Assembly: GCA_947479755.1 (NCBI GenBank)
Contig: CANKAM010000025.1
Location: 1 to 52,441 of the forward strand
Length of the DNA stretch: 52,441 nucleotides
Direction: 5' to 3'
DNA from: Bacteroidota bacterium
GTDB taxonomy: Bacteria > Bacteroidota > Bacteroidia > SXHM01
This document shows positions 27,108 through 35,151 of the stretch, in pieces. Under the pieces are notes generated by a model. It was not told the DNA's origin, did not search any database, and saw only the letters and a list, made by a program, of their open reading frames with translations. The position numbers were made by a program, and so were the translations under genes. Each line of letters opens with the position of its first letter. Position 1 is the first letter of the stretch.

Positions 27108-27274
27108 CACTGGTTACAAACTGATCAACTTAAATCACTTAACCCTCCGGCATAGCGCAACACCTTTACTCTGTAAATCTTTAAACCGGTTTCTGTTAGT
27201 ATAAAGCTTACGTTTTAGTTGTTAGCTTTTGTTGTTCATCAAAAGCAGCTTGCTATCAGTTTGCAGATAAATGG

Positions 27275-27564
27275 GAATATCCTGAAGGAAATTAGGAATT
27301 TCTTTCAGGAAAATTGGAAAGTCCTGAAGGAAAAGAAGAATATCCTATAGGTAAGGAAGAAATTCTCATGGGAAAAGCGGAAAATCCCACAGGAAATTCA
27401 AAAAAAACCGAGGGGAAGGGAGAAAAACCCACAGGAAATTCGGAATTTCCCATGGGAAAAGACGAATGTCTCACGGGAAAAGCGGAATAACCTGAGGGTT
27501 TGTATAACAAACCCTCAGGAAAAGAAGAAAAGACAGGAAGAAATGGACAAAAGACAGGAAGAAA
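27275..27564. repeat. 21 bp degenerate tandem array of FN3 locus 1
   Basis: Eleven consecutive 21 bp units run from 27275 to 27505. Most follow GAA-(3)-TCC-(3-4)-GGAAA. The core of most units is a small dyad: TCCTGAAGGA, TTCCCATGGGAA, AACCTGAGGGTT. The central 4 bases vary. Two further copies of AAAAGACAGGAAGAAA, also 21 bp apart (27528 and 27549), keep the phase to 27564, 27 bp before the gene. 21 bp is two helical turns and also seven codons. Stops in the first and eleventh units argue against translation on the plus strand. Confidence 0.9.
27491..27519 (+). promoter_or_regulatory. Strong stem-loop closing array 1
   Basis: CCTGAGGGTTTGT and ACAAACCCTCAGG form a perfect 13 bp stem with an ATA loop. 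The left arm overlaps the last regular unit. It lies 72 bp before the FN3 gene start, inside the expected leader RNA, and lacks a U-tract. Confidence 0.85.
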
Positions 27565-27591
27565 ATTCATTCATTAAAAAAACAAAAAGTA

Positions 27592-28227
27592 ATGAAAAAG
27601 AAATGGGTAGTAACACAGAAATTAAAGACAAAAACACCAATTGCTTTAAAAGAATACAGTAGTCAGGTATTGTCAATGCTGGCTGCCAGCATTTATTTTA
27701 ATCCTCCTAACCCTGTTCCTTTTGCTCCTTCGCTGGCAACGGCAATATCCAATAATGATGCGCTGCATGATGCGCTTTCGTCAGTTAATGGCGGCATTAT
27801 TAAAACTGATGCCGTGCGCCTGGCAAAAGAAACCGTTGAAAACGACCTTGACCTCTTAGGCATGTTTGTACAGATCATCGCTAACCAGCCTGCCAATAAA
27901 ACAATTGGTGATGTTATTATCCATGATGCAGGTATGGATTTCAAAAAAACAGTGCAGACAAAGCCGCGCGTGTTTTCAGTGGTCAATAACCCTGTGCAGC
28001 AAAACAGTGTTATTGCCCGCGCGGAAAATGCAGGTAAGCGCAGCGCGTATGAATGGCATTATAAGAAAGCAAACGAGTCTGCCTATACCATTGCGCAGAT
28101 AACAATTCAGGCTTCTTTCACTTTCCGTAAATTGGTTAGCGGAACACGCTATCATTTTCGTGTAAAAACCATTACCTCGCAGGGAACTGTTAATATAAGC
28201 AATGAGTTAGAGCTGGTGGTGCTGTAA
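27592..28227 (+). CDS. Array-associated protein with helical N-domain and FN3-like C-domain (copy 1)
   Basis: The 211-residue product has no signal peptide or membrane segment. Residues ~20-115 are helical, with 'FNPPNPVPFAPSLATAI', 'KTDAVRLAKETVENDLDLLG' and 'MFVQIIANQP'. Residues ~120-211 look like one fibronectin type III domain ('AYEWHYKK', 'FTFRKLVSGTRYHFRVKTIT', 'VNISNELELVVL'). The same order is found in the 49774-50487 product ('FNNNPPFIAPTT', 'EVDEARDLLMAELDTLREYV', 'VANG', 'FSNLQVGVTYYVYF', 'GVSPLSNAV'). Both genes lie directly after a tandem array. The function is unknown. It starts at ATG after an A-rich leader and stands alone. Confidence 0.8.
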   Translation: MKKKWVVTQKLKTKTPIALKEYSSQVLSMLAASIYFNPPNPVPFAPSLATAISNNDALHDALSSVNGGIIKTDAVRLAKETVENDLDLLGMFVQIIANQPANKTIGDVIIHDAGMDFKKTVQTKPRVFSVVNNPVQQNSVIARAENAGKRSAYEWHYKKANESAYTIAQITIQASFTFRKLVSGTRYHFRVKTITSQGTVNISNELELVVL

Positions 28228-28309
28228 ATTCAGTCATGTTTATTTTTACGGGCGGGCATTAAATGTGTAAAAGGTTAATTTCACGCCCCTAAAAACACTC
28301 TGATATACC

Positions 28310-28897
28310 ATGAACAAAACCCGCCTCGAGGCTTTCAGCGATGGAGTAATATCCATTATTATTACCATCATGGTATTGGAAATAAAAATACCACATGAGG
28401 CAACTATGCAAGCCTTGCTTGCGCGTACTCCCGTTTTCATCAGCTATGTGCTGAGCTTTCTGATGGTAGCTATTTACTGGGGTAATCATCATCATCTGTT
28501 GCATACGGTGCGTCATGTTACCCCAAAAATTATCTGGGCCAATATGGGCTTGCTGTTCTCCCTTTCGCTGGTTCCCTTCACTACCGGCTGGATGGGCGAA
28601 AACCATTTTGCCGAACTTACCGTTGCCCTCTATGCCGTCAACCATTTGTTCTGCGGCTTTATGGCTTTTCTTCTGCAAAATGCCATTCTCGACCACCTAA
28701 CCGAAAAAAACAAATTGATGGAAGCAATTCTCAAAACCAAAAAGAAATCAATGATAACAGTGGCGTTCTATTTAGTTGCCATTCCTGTTGCATTTTATTA
28801 TCCCATTGTATCAGTTGCGCTAATTGGTGTCTCTGCTGTTATGTGGGCTATCCCCGATAAAGATGTGGAGCGTGCATTGATGGAAGCGGAAGAGTAA
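28310..28897 (+). CDS. TMEM175-family potassium channel
   Basis: The 195-residue, six-helix membrane protein starts 'RLEAFSDGVISIIITIMVLE', the hallmark of DUF1211/TMEM175: the FSD motif in helix 1 lines the pore of this non-canonical K+ channel. Further helices follow ('FISYVLSFLMVAIYWGNHHH', 'LVPFTTGWMGENH'). Bacterial members work as tetramers. Length fits. It stands between FN3 gene 1 and an M20 peptidase without clear functional link. Confidence 0.93.
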   Translation: MNKTRLEAFSDGVISIIITIMVLEIKIPHEATMQALLARTPVFISYVLSFLMVAIYWGNHHHLLHTVRHVTPKIIWANMGLLFSLSLVPFTTGWMGENHFAELTVALYAVNHLFCGFMAFLLQNAILDHLTEKNKLMEAILKTKKKSMITVAFYLVAIPVAFYYPIVSVALIGVSAVMWAIPDKDVERALMEAEE

Positions 28898-28906
28898 CGT
28901 TTTCTG

Positions 28907-28935
28907 CTCCCCCTCCTTTTTTTAAGGAGGGGGTC
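28907..28935. repeat. CCCCCTCCTT palindromic repeat
   Basis: CCCCCTCCTT and AAGGAGGGGG pair around a TTTTT loop and are followed by TCAGGGGGGTGG. This is a dispersed intergenic repeat type; it may also act as a terminator for the TMEM175 gene. Confidence 0.7.
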
Positions 28936-28977
28936 AGGGGGGTGGTCAAAAAAACTATTTTTACCCAACCAAACCCG

Positions 28978-30459
28978 ATGAAAAAAGCACTCCTCATCCT
29001 TCTTGCCATTCTCCTGCTGCTTGCAGCCGTTCTGCTGTTCAACACTTTCTCCTTTCATTCAAAACAAATAAAAGTAGAAGCCGTTCCTCTTTACAAAACA
29101 GATGATGCAGTTATTCAGCGCCTTAGTCAGGCCATACAATTCAAAACCGTTTCGTATCAGGATTCAGGAAAAATGGATACCAGTGCTTTCAATGGTCTGC
29201 ATCGTTTTCTTAAACAATCTTTTCCCTTAATTGATTCGCTCTTAACACTTGAAAAAATAAACACCTACAGTTTGTTATACAAATGGCAGGGAAGCAATCC
29301 TGAGCTGAAACCGATATTGCTCATGGCGCATCAGGATGTGGTGCCTGTTGACCCGCTTACACTTCCCGGTTGGGAGCATCCTCCTTTTGAGGGTGTGGTG
29401 AAAGATGCCCGCCTGCCGGACGGGCAGGGTTTTGTTTTTGGTCGCGGTGCATTGGATATTAAGAGCGGCATCATGGGCGAAATGGAAGCGGTAGAATATC
29501 TGTTGCGCGAAGGATTTAAACCCAAGCGCACCGTTTACCTGGCCTACGGACACGATGAAGAAATAGGTGGGAGGCAGGGCGCACTTCAGATTGCAAATCA
29601 TCTGCAACAACAAAATGTGGAACTGGAATATGTGCTGGATGAAGGTGGTTCCATCATCAGCGGAATTGTTCCCGGAATTGAAAAACCCGTTGCCATCATC
29701 GGCATTGCCGAGAAAGGATATGTAAGTCTGGAACTGAGTGTAGAAGAAGAAGGCGGGCATAGTTCTATGCCTCCAAAACAAAGCGCAATCGGTATATTAA
29801 CTGCAGCCATTACAAAACTGGAAACGCATCCTTTCCCCACTAAAATGGATGGCCCCGGTGCTGTTATGTTTGATTACGTAGGCCCTGAAATGGCTTTCGG
29901 AATGCGTTTGGTTTTTGCCAACCGCTGGTTGTTTGGTCCTGTTATTGAAAGTCAGTTAGACAAGAAAAATTCTACACGCGCTACCATGCACACCACTACC
30001 GCAGCTACTATTTTCAATAGCGGTGAAAAAGAAAACGTACTGCCCATTAAAGCAAAAGCCGTGGTCAATTTCCGCATTATGCCGGGCGATAGTGCGCAGG
30101 GTGTTATAGATTACGTAAAAAGAGTTATCAATGATGAACGTATTAAACTTACAACCACCAGTCAGGAACCCGATGAACCATCAGGTGTCTCAGATCTCAG
30201 TTCCTCAGCTTTTGGTGTTATACATAAAACAACAGCAGAAATTTTTCCGGATGTATTGGTAGCACCTTACTTAGTATTGGGCGCAACTGATTCAAAACAT
30301 TACAAGAACATTACCAAAAATATTTTCCGCTTTGAACCAACGCGTTTAGATGATGCCGATCTTAAACGCATTCACGGAACAGACGAACGTATTTCTGTTG
30401 AGAGTTACAAAGAAACCATCAGCTTTTATATACAATTAATTAAAAATTCAAACCCATAA
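28978..30459 (+). CDS. M20 family peptidase (PM20D1/CPS-like)
   Basis: The 493-residue zinc peptidase starts at ATG 28978 with an N-terminal membrane anchor (~3-25). Zinc and catalytic motifs are present: 'LLMAHQDVVPVD', 'GRGALDIKSG', 'GHDEEIGGRQGA', 'YVLDEGGSI', and C-terminal 'LGATDSKHY'. The order and 'HPPF' loop match the PM20D1/carboxypeptidase S group, which cleave or form N-acyl amino acids or dipeptides. A short palindrome in the gene (29407-29429) encodes 'ARLPDGQG' between 'GVVKD' and 'FVFGRGALD', a loop next to the zinc site (see findings). Confidence 0.93.
   Translation: MKKALLILLAILLLLAAVLLFNTFSFHSKQIKVEAVPLYKTDDAVIQRLSQAIQFKTVSYQDSGKMDTSAFNGLHRFLKQSFPLIDSLLTLEKINTYSLLYKWQGSNPELKPILLMAHQDVVPVDPLTLPGWEHPPFEGVVKDARLPDGQGFVFGRGALDIKSGIMGEMEAVEYLLREGFKPKRTVYLAYGHDEEIGGRQGALQIANHLQQQNVELEYVLDEGGSIISGIVPGIEKPVAIIGIAEKGYVSLELSVEEEGGHSSMPPKQSAIGILTAAITKLETHPFPTKMDGPGAVMFDYVGPEMAFGMRLVFANRWLFGPVIESQLDKKNSTRATMHTTTAATIFNSGEKENVLPIKAKAVVNFRIMPGDSAQGVIDYVKRVINDERIKLTTTSQEPDEPSGVSDLSSSAFGVIHKTTAEIFPDVLVAPYLVLGATDSKHYKNITKNIFRFEPTRLDDADLKRIHGTDERISVESYKETISFYIQLIKNSNP
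29407..29429. repeat. GC-rich palindrome inside M20 gene
   Basis: CCTGCC and GGCAGG pair around GGACG, extended by CCCG/CGGG; the block is far more GC-rich than its surroundings and keeps the frame. Confidence 0.7.
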
Positions 30460-30466
30460 ACCCGAA

Positions 30467-30563
30467 CGTCACCCTGAACTTGTTTCAGGGTCTTATCATC
30501 AGCACAGGCTGGCTCAATGTCCCCCAGACATTGCCCAGATGCTGAAACAAGTTCAGCATGACG
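30467..30563. repeat. 97 bp palindromic element, copy 1
   Basis: CGTCA...TGACG ends enclose CTGAACTTGTTTCAG and its exact complement CTGAAACAAGTTCAG, with an inner CAATGTC-CCCCA-GACATTG hairpin. It differs from the copy at 32175-32271 at two positions only. It sits just before the 30585 gene; an apparent upstream ATG of that gene comes from the element's end. Confidence 0.92.
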
Positions 30564-30584
30564 AAAACTAAAAAACCAATTACC

Positions 30585-31154
30585 ATGAAAAACCTACTCC
30601 TTTTTTTACCGCTTGCACTTCTCCTCTCGTGCAAAGAACAAGCTAAACAACCCGAAACAACTGCACCTGCAACAAAAGAAGCAGGCTGGACAAAGCCAAT
30701 GATTTATATTGTAGATGGCGCAACTACATATTATGACAATATTGAAGACGAAGATTTTTCAGATTACTCAAATCTTGTCTATGAAGTTTACAAAGAAATT
30801 TATGCCGGGAAATTACAAGCTTATAAATTTGATGATGGCAAACTGCTAACTGTTGACGAGGTAAAAAAAATGTCGCAACGTGTTGATACGATGTATGCTG
30901 AAAATCCTGCTACAAAAGAACAGGAAATGAAAATTGTTGTCAGTATGATGGAACAAGGAATTTATTCAGTGAAAATAAAAGAAACATGGCGTTTCAATAA
31001 AGAAACAGACCAATTGGAAAAGAAAGTAATTGCGCTTGCCCCACGCATGCCTGTTGTTTCGGAAGATGGCGAGTTAAAAGGCTACACTCCTTTGTTCTGG
31101 GTGTTCTTTGATAAGCAAGCCGAAGAACAATTTAAAAAGCAGTTTAATTCGTAA
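30585..31154 (+). CDS. Putative lipoprotein, weakly GldN-like
   Basis: The start chosen is ATG 30585, giving a lipoprotein signal 'LFLPLALLLSC' (189 residues). The in-frame ATG at 30558 lies in a palindromic repeat and is rejected. 'VYKEIYAGKLQAYKFDDGKL', 'LTVDEVKKM' and 'IKETWRFNKETDQLEKKVI' recall the GldN domain of the T9SS/gliding machinery, but the match is weak and no other gld gene is near. Alternative: an unrelated outer-membrane lipoprotein. Palindromic elements lie on both sides. Confidence 0.55.
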   Translation: MKNLLLFLPLALLLSCKEQAKQPETTAPATKEAGWTKPMIYIVDGATTYYDNIEDEDFSDYSNLVYEVYKEIYAGKLQAYKFDDGKLLTVDEVKKMSQRVDTMYAENPATKEQEMKIVVSMMEQGIYSVKIKETWRFNKETDQLEKKVIALAPRMPVVSEDGELKGYTPLFWVFFDKQAEEQFKKQFNS

Positions 31155-31156
31155 TC

Positions 31157-31215
31157 GTCACCCTGAGCTTGTCGAAGGGCTTTATAATTGATGCTTCGAC
31201 TATGCTCAGCATGAC
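31157..31215. repeat. 59 bp GTCACCCTGAGC palindromic element
   Basis: 'GTCACCCTGAGCTTGTCGAA' pairs imperfectly with 'TTCGACTATGCTCAGCATGAC'. It fills the gap between two genes and belongs to the same family as 24336-24392 and the insertion in queG. Confidence 0.88.
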
Positions 31216-31224
31216 AAAACTACT

Positions 31225-32166
31225 ATGAAATATCTTATCTCTTGCCTCTTACTTCTTGTTTCCTGTTTCTGCGTAGCTCAGAATTCATTCAAAGTAATTC
31301 CCCTCGGTGTAAAAGGCGGACTGGACGAAAGTAACCTCTCTGCTTACCTTGTAGCGCCTGAAGGTTCCGACACTTATGTTTGTCTGGATGCCGGAACAAT
31401 TTACAGCGGAGTTGAAAAAGCAATTGCTGCTAAATCAGTTAAAGGCGATGTGCAATCGTTTATAAAAAACAACATCAAAGCCTACCTGATTTCTCACGCG
31501 CACTTGGATCATGTTTCAGGACTTGTTTTAAATTCAGTTGATGATACCACCAAAAATATTTACGGGCTTCCCTTCACACTCGACTATCTGCAGAAGCATT
31601 ATTTCAACTGGAAAAGCTGGCCAAACTTCGGCAGCGATGGTGACAGTCCTGCACTTAAAAAATATCAGTACAAATTTTTAGCACCCGGTGCTGAAACAAA
31701 AATTGAGAACACTGCGCTTTCTGCTAAAACGTTTCCGCTAAGTCATTCAACACCTTATCAGAGTTCAGCATTTTTACTGCGTAATAACGATAACTACATT
31801 TTATATTTTGGTGATACCGGAGCAGATGAATTAGAAAAATCCAACCGCATGGAAAGCGTCTGGAAAGAGATTGCTCCTATTATGAAAGAGAAAAAACTAA
31901 AAGCAATTTTCCTCGAAGTTTCTTATCCTGACGAGCAGCCCGACAATAAACTTTACGGACATCTTACTCCCAAATGGCTAATGCACGAAATGGAAGCACT
32001 TGCAAAACTTGCAGGAAAAGATGCGCTGAAAGAATTGAATGTGATTATTACCCACATGAAACCTACAGGCAATAATGAAGAAATCATTAAGAAACAGTTA
32101 AGCGAGCAGAATAAATACAAACTGAATTTTATTTTCGCAGAGCAAGGGGTGTTGTATAATTTTTAA
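31225..32166 (+). CDS. Class II cyclic-nucleotide phosphodiesterase (MBL fold), secreted
   Basis: The 313-residue metallo-beta-lactamase-fold protein has a signal peptide (1-18), then 'SAYLVAPEGSDTYVCLDAGT', the zinc motif 'ISHAHLDHVSGLVL', 'FPLSHSTPYQSSAFLL', 'LYFGDTGADELE', 'IFLEVSYPDEQPD' and 'LYGHLTPKWL'. This order is that of class II cAMP phosphodiesterases (CpdP/yeast PDE1 type). It should hydrolyse 3',5'-cyclic AMP in the periplasm, which may serve nutrient use rather than signalling. The start ATG is 10 bp after a palindromic element. Confidence 0.9.
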   Translation: MKYLISCLLLLVSCFCVAQNSFKVIPLGVKGGLDESNLSAYLVAPEGSDTYVCLDAGTIYSGVEKAIAAKSVKGDVQSFIKNNIKAYLISHAHLDHVSGLVLNSVDDTTKNIYGLPFTLDYLQKHYFNWKSWPNFGSDGDSPALKKYQYKFLAPGAETKIENTALSAKTFPLSHSTPYQSSAFLLRNNDNYILYFGDTGADELEKSNRMESVWKEIAPIMKEKKLKAIFLEVSYPDEQPDNKLYGHLTPKWLMHEMEALAKLAGKDALKELNVIITHMKPTGNNEEIIKKQLSEQNKYKLNFIFAEQGVLYNF

Positions 32167-32174
32167 AAATGAAA

Positions 32175-32271
32175 CGTCACCCTGAACTTGTTTCAGGGTC
32201 TTGTCATCAGCACAAGCTGGCTCAATGTCCCCCAGACATTGCCCAGATGCTGAAACAAGTTCAGCATGACG
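32175..32271. repeat. 97 bp palindromic element, copy 2
   Basis: Copy of 30467-30563 with two differences, same orientation, 16 bp before the GH28 gene. See that entry for structure. Confidence 0.92.
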
Positions 32272-32287
32272 ATAACAAATAACGACC

Positions 32288-33898
32288 ATGAAGAAACTAC
32301 TACTTACTTTCTGCCTACTGCCCACTGCCTGCTGCTTACTTTCCCAAGCGCAGGTCTCCCTCAGCATCACCGACTTTGGCGCAGTGAATGACGGAACAAC
32401 ACTCAACACCACATTTATTCAGGCAGCAATTGACAGTTGTTACAATGCAGGCGGAGGTGAAGTGCATGTTCCCGCAGGAGGAACTTTTTTGAGCGGAACA
32501 ATTTTTCTGAAAAGCAATGTATTGTTAAACCTTGCTGATGGAGCAATATTAAAAGGCAGTGGCGACCCTACACAGTATCCCGAAATTGAATCACAGGTGC
32601 ACGGTATGGCAGATGATTACCGCAAGCGTTCATTGATTTATGCAGAGAATGAAAATCATATCGGCATCATTGGTGAAGGGACATTGGACGGAAACAGTTT
32701 TGCCTCTTCCTTTATTCTTAATTCCTCTTCACGGCCTTTTGGTGTGCGTTTTATTTCATGTGTGAATGTGCGCTACGAAAACATCAAGATGAAAAATTCG
32801 CCTTTTTGGATGATGCATAATCTGAATTGCGATACATTGTTAATCTCAGGCTTAACAATAAACAATTCCGGAGTTGGAAACAACGATGGAATTAATGCAG
32901 ATGGTTGTCGCTACGTGCGTATTCACGATTGCACCGTTGAAAGTTTTGATGATGCAATGGTTTTGAAAACTACAAGTATGAGTGGGCTGCATGATGTAGA
33001 AATCTGGAATTGTTCGTTCTCAAGTCTGGCACGTGTTATAAAAATCGGAACAGAAACAATCGGAGACATCAGTAATGTTCACATCCACGATTGCATTGTT
33101 ACAGAAGGAGGATTGGGACAGCCGGGTGAAATAGGAATCAATATTGCCAGCATTGATGGCTCGCATGTTGACAGTGTGGTGATTGAAAACATTACAGTTT
33201 CGGGTGTGCAGGTTCCTATTGTTGTTCGTTTGGGAAACAGCAACCGACAATACATAGACACGCTTCCACCGCTACCTGCAGGAAGTTTTGAAAACATCTG
33301 GCTCAGAAATATTTCGGGCGAAGGATTAAATAACTTGCCGTGTCACATCACCGGAATTCCTGATCACAGTTTAGAAAATATTCATCTCGAAAATATTTCG
33401 TTTACTGTGCCCGGTGGTTCAGCAGCAGTGGATTCTAATTATGTTGTTCCTGAAAATATTGCTGACCGTCCTGAATTTGATTTATTTGGAAATACATTGC
33501 CCGCTTACGGAATTTATTTCCGTCACGTAAATGGACTAACATTAGACAGTGTTTGTTTCACCCCACTGCAAAGCGATGCACGCGCCATGATCTGGATTGA
33601 CGATGTTCAGAATATGACATTCAATGATGTTTGCCAGCCGCCTGTTTTCGGAGCAATTGAAGACAATAGCTTGCAGAATGTTTTACACTTGATTTATGAT
33701 TCACAAAATTCATTGTTGGAAATAAAAATTCCGGAGCGAGGACAACTGAGTATTTATGGGATTGATGGCAAATTGATTTACTTAAAAAATACAGACACAG
33801 AAAATTCTCTTTTCAATACTTCCATTCTCCCATTTGCTTGGAAGTTTGAATCGGTGAAAGGAAAATTGGTTACCGGAAAAGTCTGGATGAAGCAATAA
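32288..33898 (+). CDS. Secreted GH28 polygalacturonase-like protein
   Basis: The 536-residue product has a signal peptide (1-21, 'ACCLLSQAQ'), then GH28 start 'ITDFGAVNDGTTLNTTFIQA', a parallel beta-helix and the catalytic region 'NNDGINADGCRYVRIHDC' and 'SFDDAMVLKT' with the expected Asp residues. The last ~60 residues ('LLEIKIPERGQLSIYGIDGK', 'KLVTGKVWMKQ') are beta-rich and look like a short type A T9SS domain. It probably acts on pectin-like galacturonides. The signal peptide region is word-repeat-like ('CTGCCTACTGCCCACTGCC'; see findings). Confidence 0.88.
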   Translation: MKKLLLTFCLLPTACCLLSQAQVSLSITDFGAVNDGTTLNTTFIQAAIDSCYNAGGGEVHVPAGGTFLSGTIFLKSNVLLNLADGAILKGSGDPTQYPEIESQVHGMADDYRKRSLIYAENENHIGIIGEGTLDGNSFASSFILNSSSRPFGVRFISCVNVRYENIKMKNSPFWMMHNLNCDTLLISGLTINNSGVGNNDGINADGCRYVRIHDCTVESFDDAMVLKTTSMSGLHDVEIWNCSFSSLARVIKIGTETIGDISNVHIHDCIVTEGGLGQPGEIGINIASIDGSHVDSVVIENITVSGVQVPIVVRLGNSNRQYIDTLPPLPAGSFENIWLRNISGEGLNNLPCHITGIPDHSLENIHLENISFTVPGGSAAVDSNYVVPENIADRPEFDLFGNTLPAYGIYFRHVNGLTLDSVCFTPLQSDARAMIWIDDVQNMTFNDVCQPPVFGAIEDNSLQNVLHLIYDSQNSLLEIKIPERGQLSIYGIDGKLIYLKNTDTENSLFNTSILPFAWKFESVKGKLVTGKVWMKQ

Positions 33899-33900
33899 AC

Positions 33901-33950
33901 CTCTCTGCGAACTTTGCGCAAACTTTGCGTTCTTTGCGGTTAAATCTTAA
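33901..33950. repeat. AACTTTGCG word repeat
   Basis: Successive 'CTGCGAACTTTGCGCAAAC' and TTTGCGTTCTTTGCGG words fill the 63 bp between GH28 and kbl. Intergenic low-complexity repeat. Confidence 0.6.
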
Positions 33951-33961
33951 AGCATAAAACT

Positions 33962-35149
33962 ATGTACGGAGAACTGAAAAATCATCTTGAAGCAGAACTG
34001 GAGAATATCCGCCAATCAGGATTATTTAAAAAAGAAAGAATTATCGAATCACCACAGGGAGCTCAAATCAGCGTGGGCGGGAAAACGGTAATTAATTTCT
34101 GCGCTAACAACTACCTCGGGCTTTCAAGTCATGCGAAAGTTATCCAGGCAGCAAAAGATACTTTGGTCACACGCGGTTACGGAATGTCATCCGTGCGTTT
34201 TATCTGCGGCACGCAGGATATTCATAAAACATTAGAAAAGAAAATCTCTGATTTCCTGGGAACTGAAGACACTATATTATATGCAGCAGCCTTTGATGCC
34301 AACGGTGGCGTGTTTGAACCGTTGTTCGGTGAAGAAGATGCCATCATTTCTGATGAGCTGAATCATGCTTCTATTATTGATGGCGTGCGTTTGTGCAAGG
34401 CGCAACGTTACCGTTACAAGAATAACGACATGAATGATCTGGAAGCGCAATTGAAACAGTCACAGGCACAACGTTTCCGAATCATTGTTACGGATGGTGC
34501 TTTCTCCATGGATGGATTTCTCGCAAAACTGGATGAGGTGTGTGCTCTTGCCGAAAAGTACAATGCGTTGGTGATGGTAGATGACAGTCACTGCACCGGC
34601 TTTGTAGGAAAAACGGGAAGAGGTACACACGAACATTGCGGTGTTATTGGAAAAATTGACATCATCACCGGAACATTGGGAAAAGCATTAGGTGGTGCTA
34701 TGGGAGGTTTTACTTCAGGCAGAAAAGAAATTATTGAAATGCTTCGTCAGCGTTCGCGTCCGTATTTGTTCTCCAATTCATTAGCACCTTCTATAGTTGG
34801 AGCTGCCACAGCAGTTTTTGATTTGCTGAGTGAGACAACTACTCTCCGCGACAAGTTGATGGACAACACTGCTTACTTCCGCAAAGCTATAACAGCAGCA
34901 GGTTTTGATATTCGCGAAGGCATTCACCCGATTGTTCCCATCATGTTGTATGATGCAAAAATTGCGCAGGTATTTGCCGATAAATTATTAGCGGAAGGAA
35001 TTTATGTCATTGGTTTTTTCTTTCCGGTTGTACCGAAAGAGAAAGCACGTATCCGTGTTCAGATTTCTGCGGGGCACGAGAGAGCGCATTTAGATAAAGC
35101 GATTGCTGCGTTTACTAAAGTGGGGAAAGAATTAGGCGTGTTGAAGTAA
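33962..35149 (+). CDS. kbl: Glycine C-acetyltransferase (2-amino-3-ketobutyrate CoA ligase)
   Basis: This PLP enzyme cleaves 2-amino-3-ketobutyrate with CoA to glycine and acetyl-CoA in threonine breakdown. The 395-residue protein is an alpha-oxoamine synthase: '[13 protein letters not shown]', '[16 protein letters not shown]' (Kbl-specific), '[11 protein letters not shown]', '[13 protein letters not shown]', and the PLP lysine in '[11 protein letters not shown]' (Lys241). Length and start are typical. The threonine dehydrogenase partner is not in the window. It converges with aspS, three bases apart. Confidence 0.96.
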   Translation: MYGELKNHLEAELENIRQSGLFKKERIIESPQGAQISVGGKTVINFCANNYLGLSSHAKVIQAAKDTLVTRGYGMSSVRFICGTQDIHKTLEKKISDFLGTEDTILYAAAFDANGGVFEPLFGEEDAIISDELNHASIIDGVRLCKAQRYRYKNNDMNDLEAQLKQSQAQRFRIIVTDGAFSMDGFLAKLDEVCALAEKYNALVMVDDSHCTGFVGKTGRGTHEHCGVIGKIDIITGTLGKALGGAMGGFTSGRKEIIEMLRQRSRPYLFSNSLAPSIVGAATAVFDLLSETTTLRDKLMDNTAYFRKAITAAGFDIREGIHPIVPIMLYDAKIAQVFADKLLAEGIYVIGFFFPVVPKEKARIRVQISAGHERAHLDKAIAAFTKVGKELGVLK

Positions 35150-35151
35150 TC

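Noticed and set aside
27275-27564. Array 1 as a CRISPR array
   Set aside because: Units are degenerate and contiguous at 21 bp, with no alternation of identical repeats and unique spacers of 30 bp or more, and there are no cas genes in the window.
27292-27570. 92-codon minus-strand frame across array 1 as a real gene
   Set aside because: Openness follows from the 21 bp period and the unit composition. The product is a simple heptad repeat and the frame runs antisense to the likely leader.
30558-30584. Upstream ATG start for the GldN-like lipoprotein
   Set aside because: That ATG is the CATGACG end of the 97 bp palindrome. The ATG at 30585 gives a proper lipoprotein signal.
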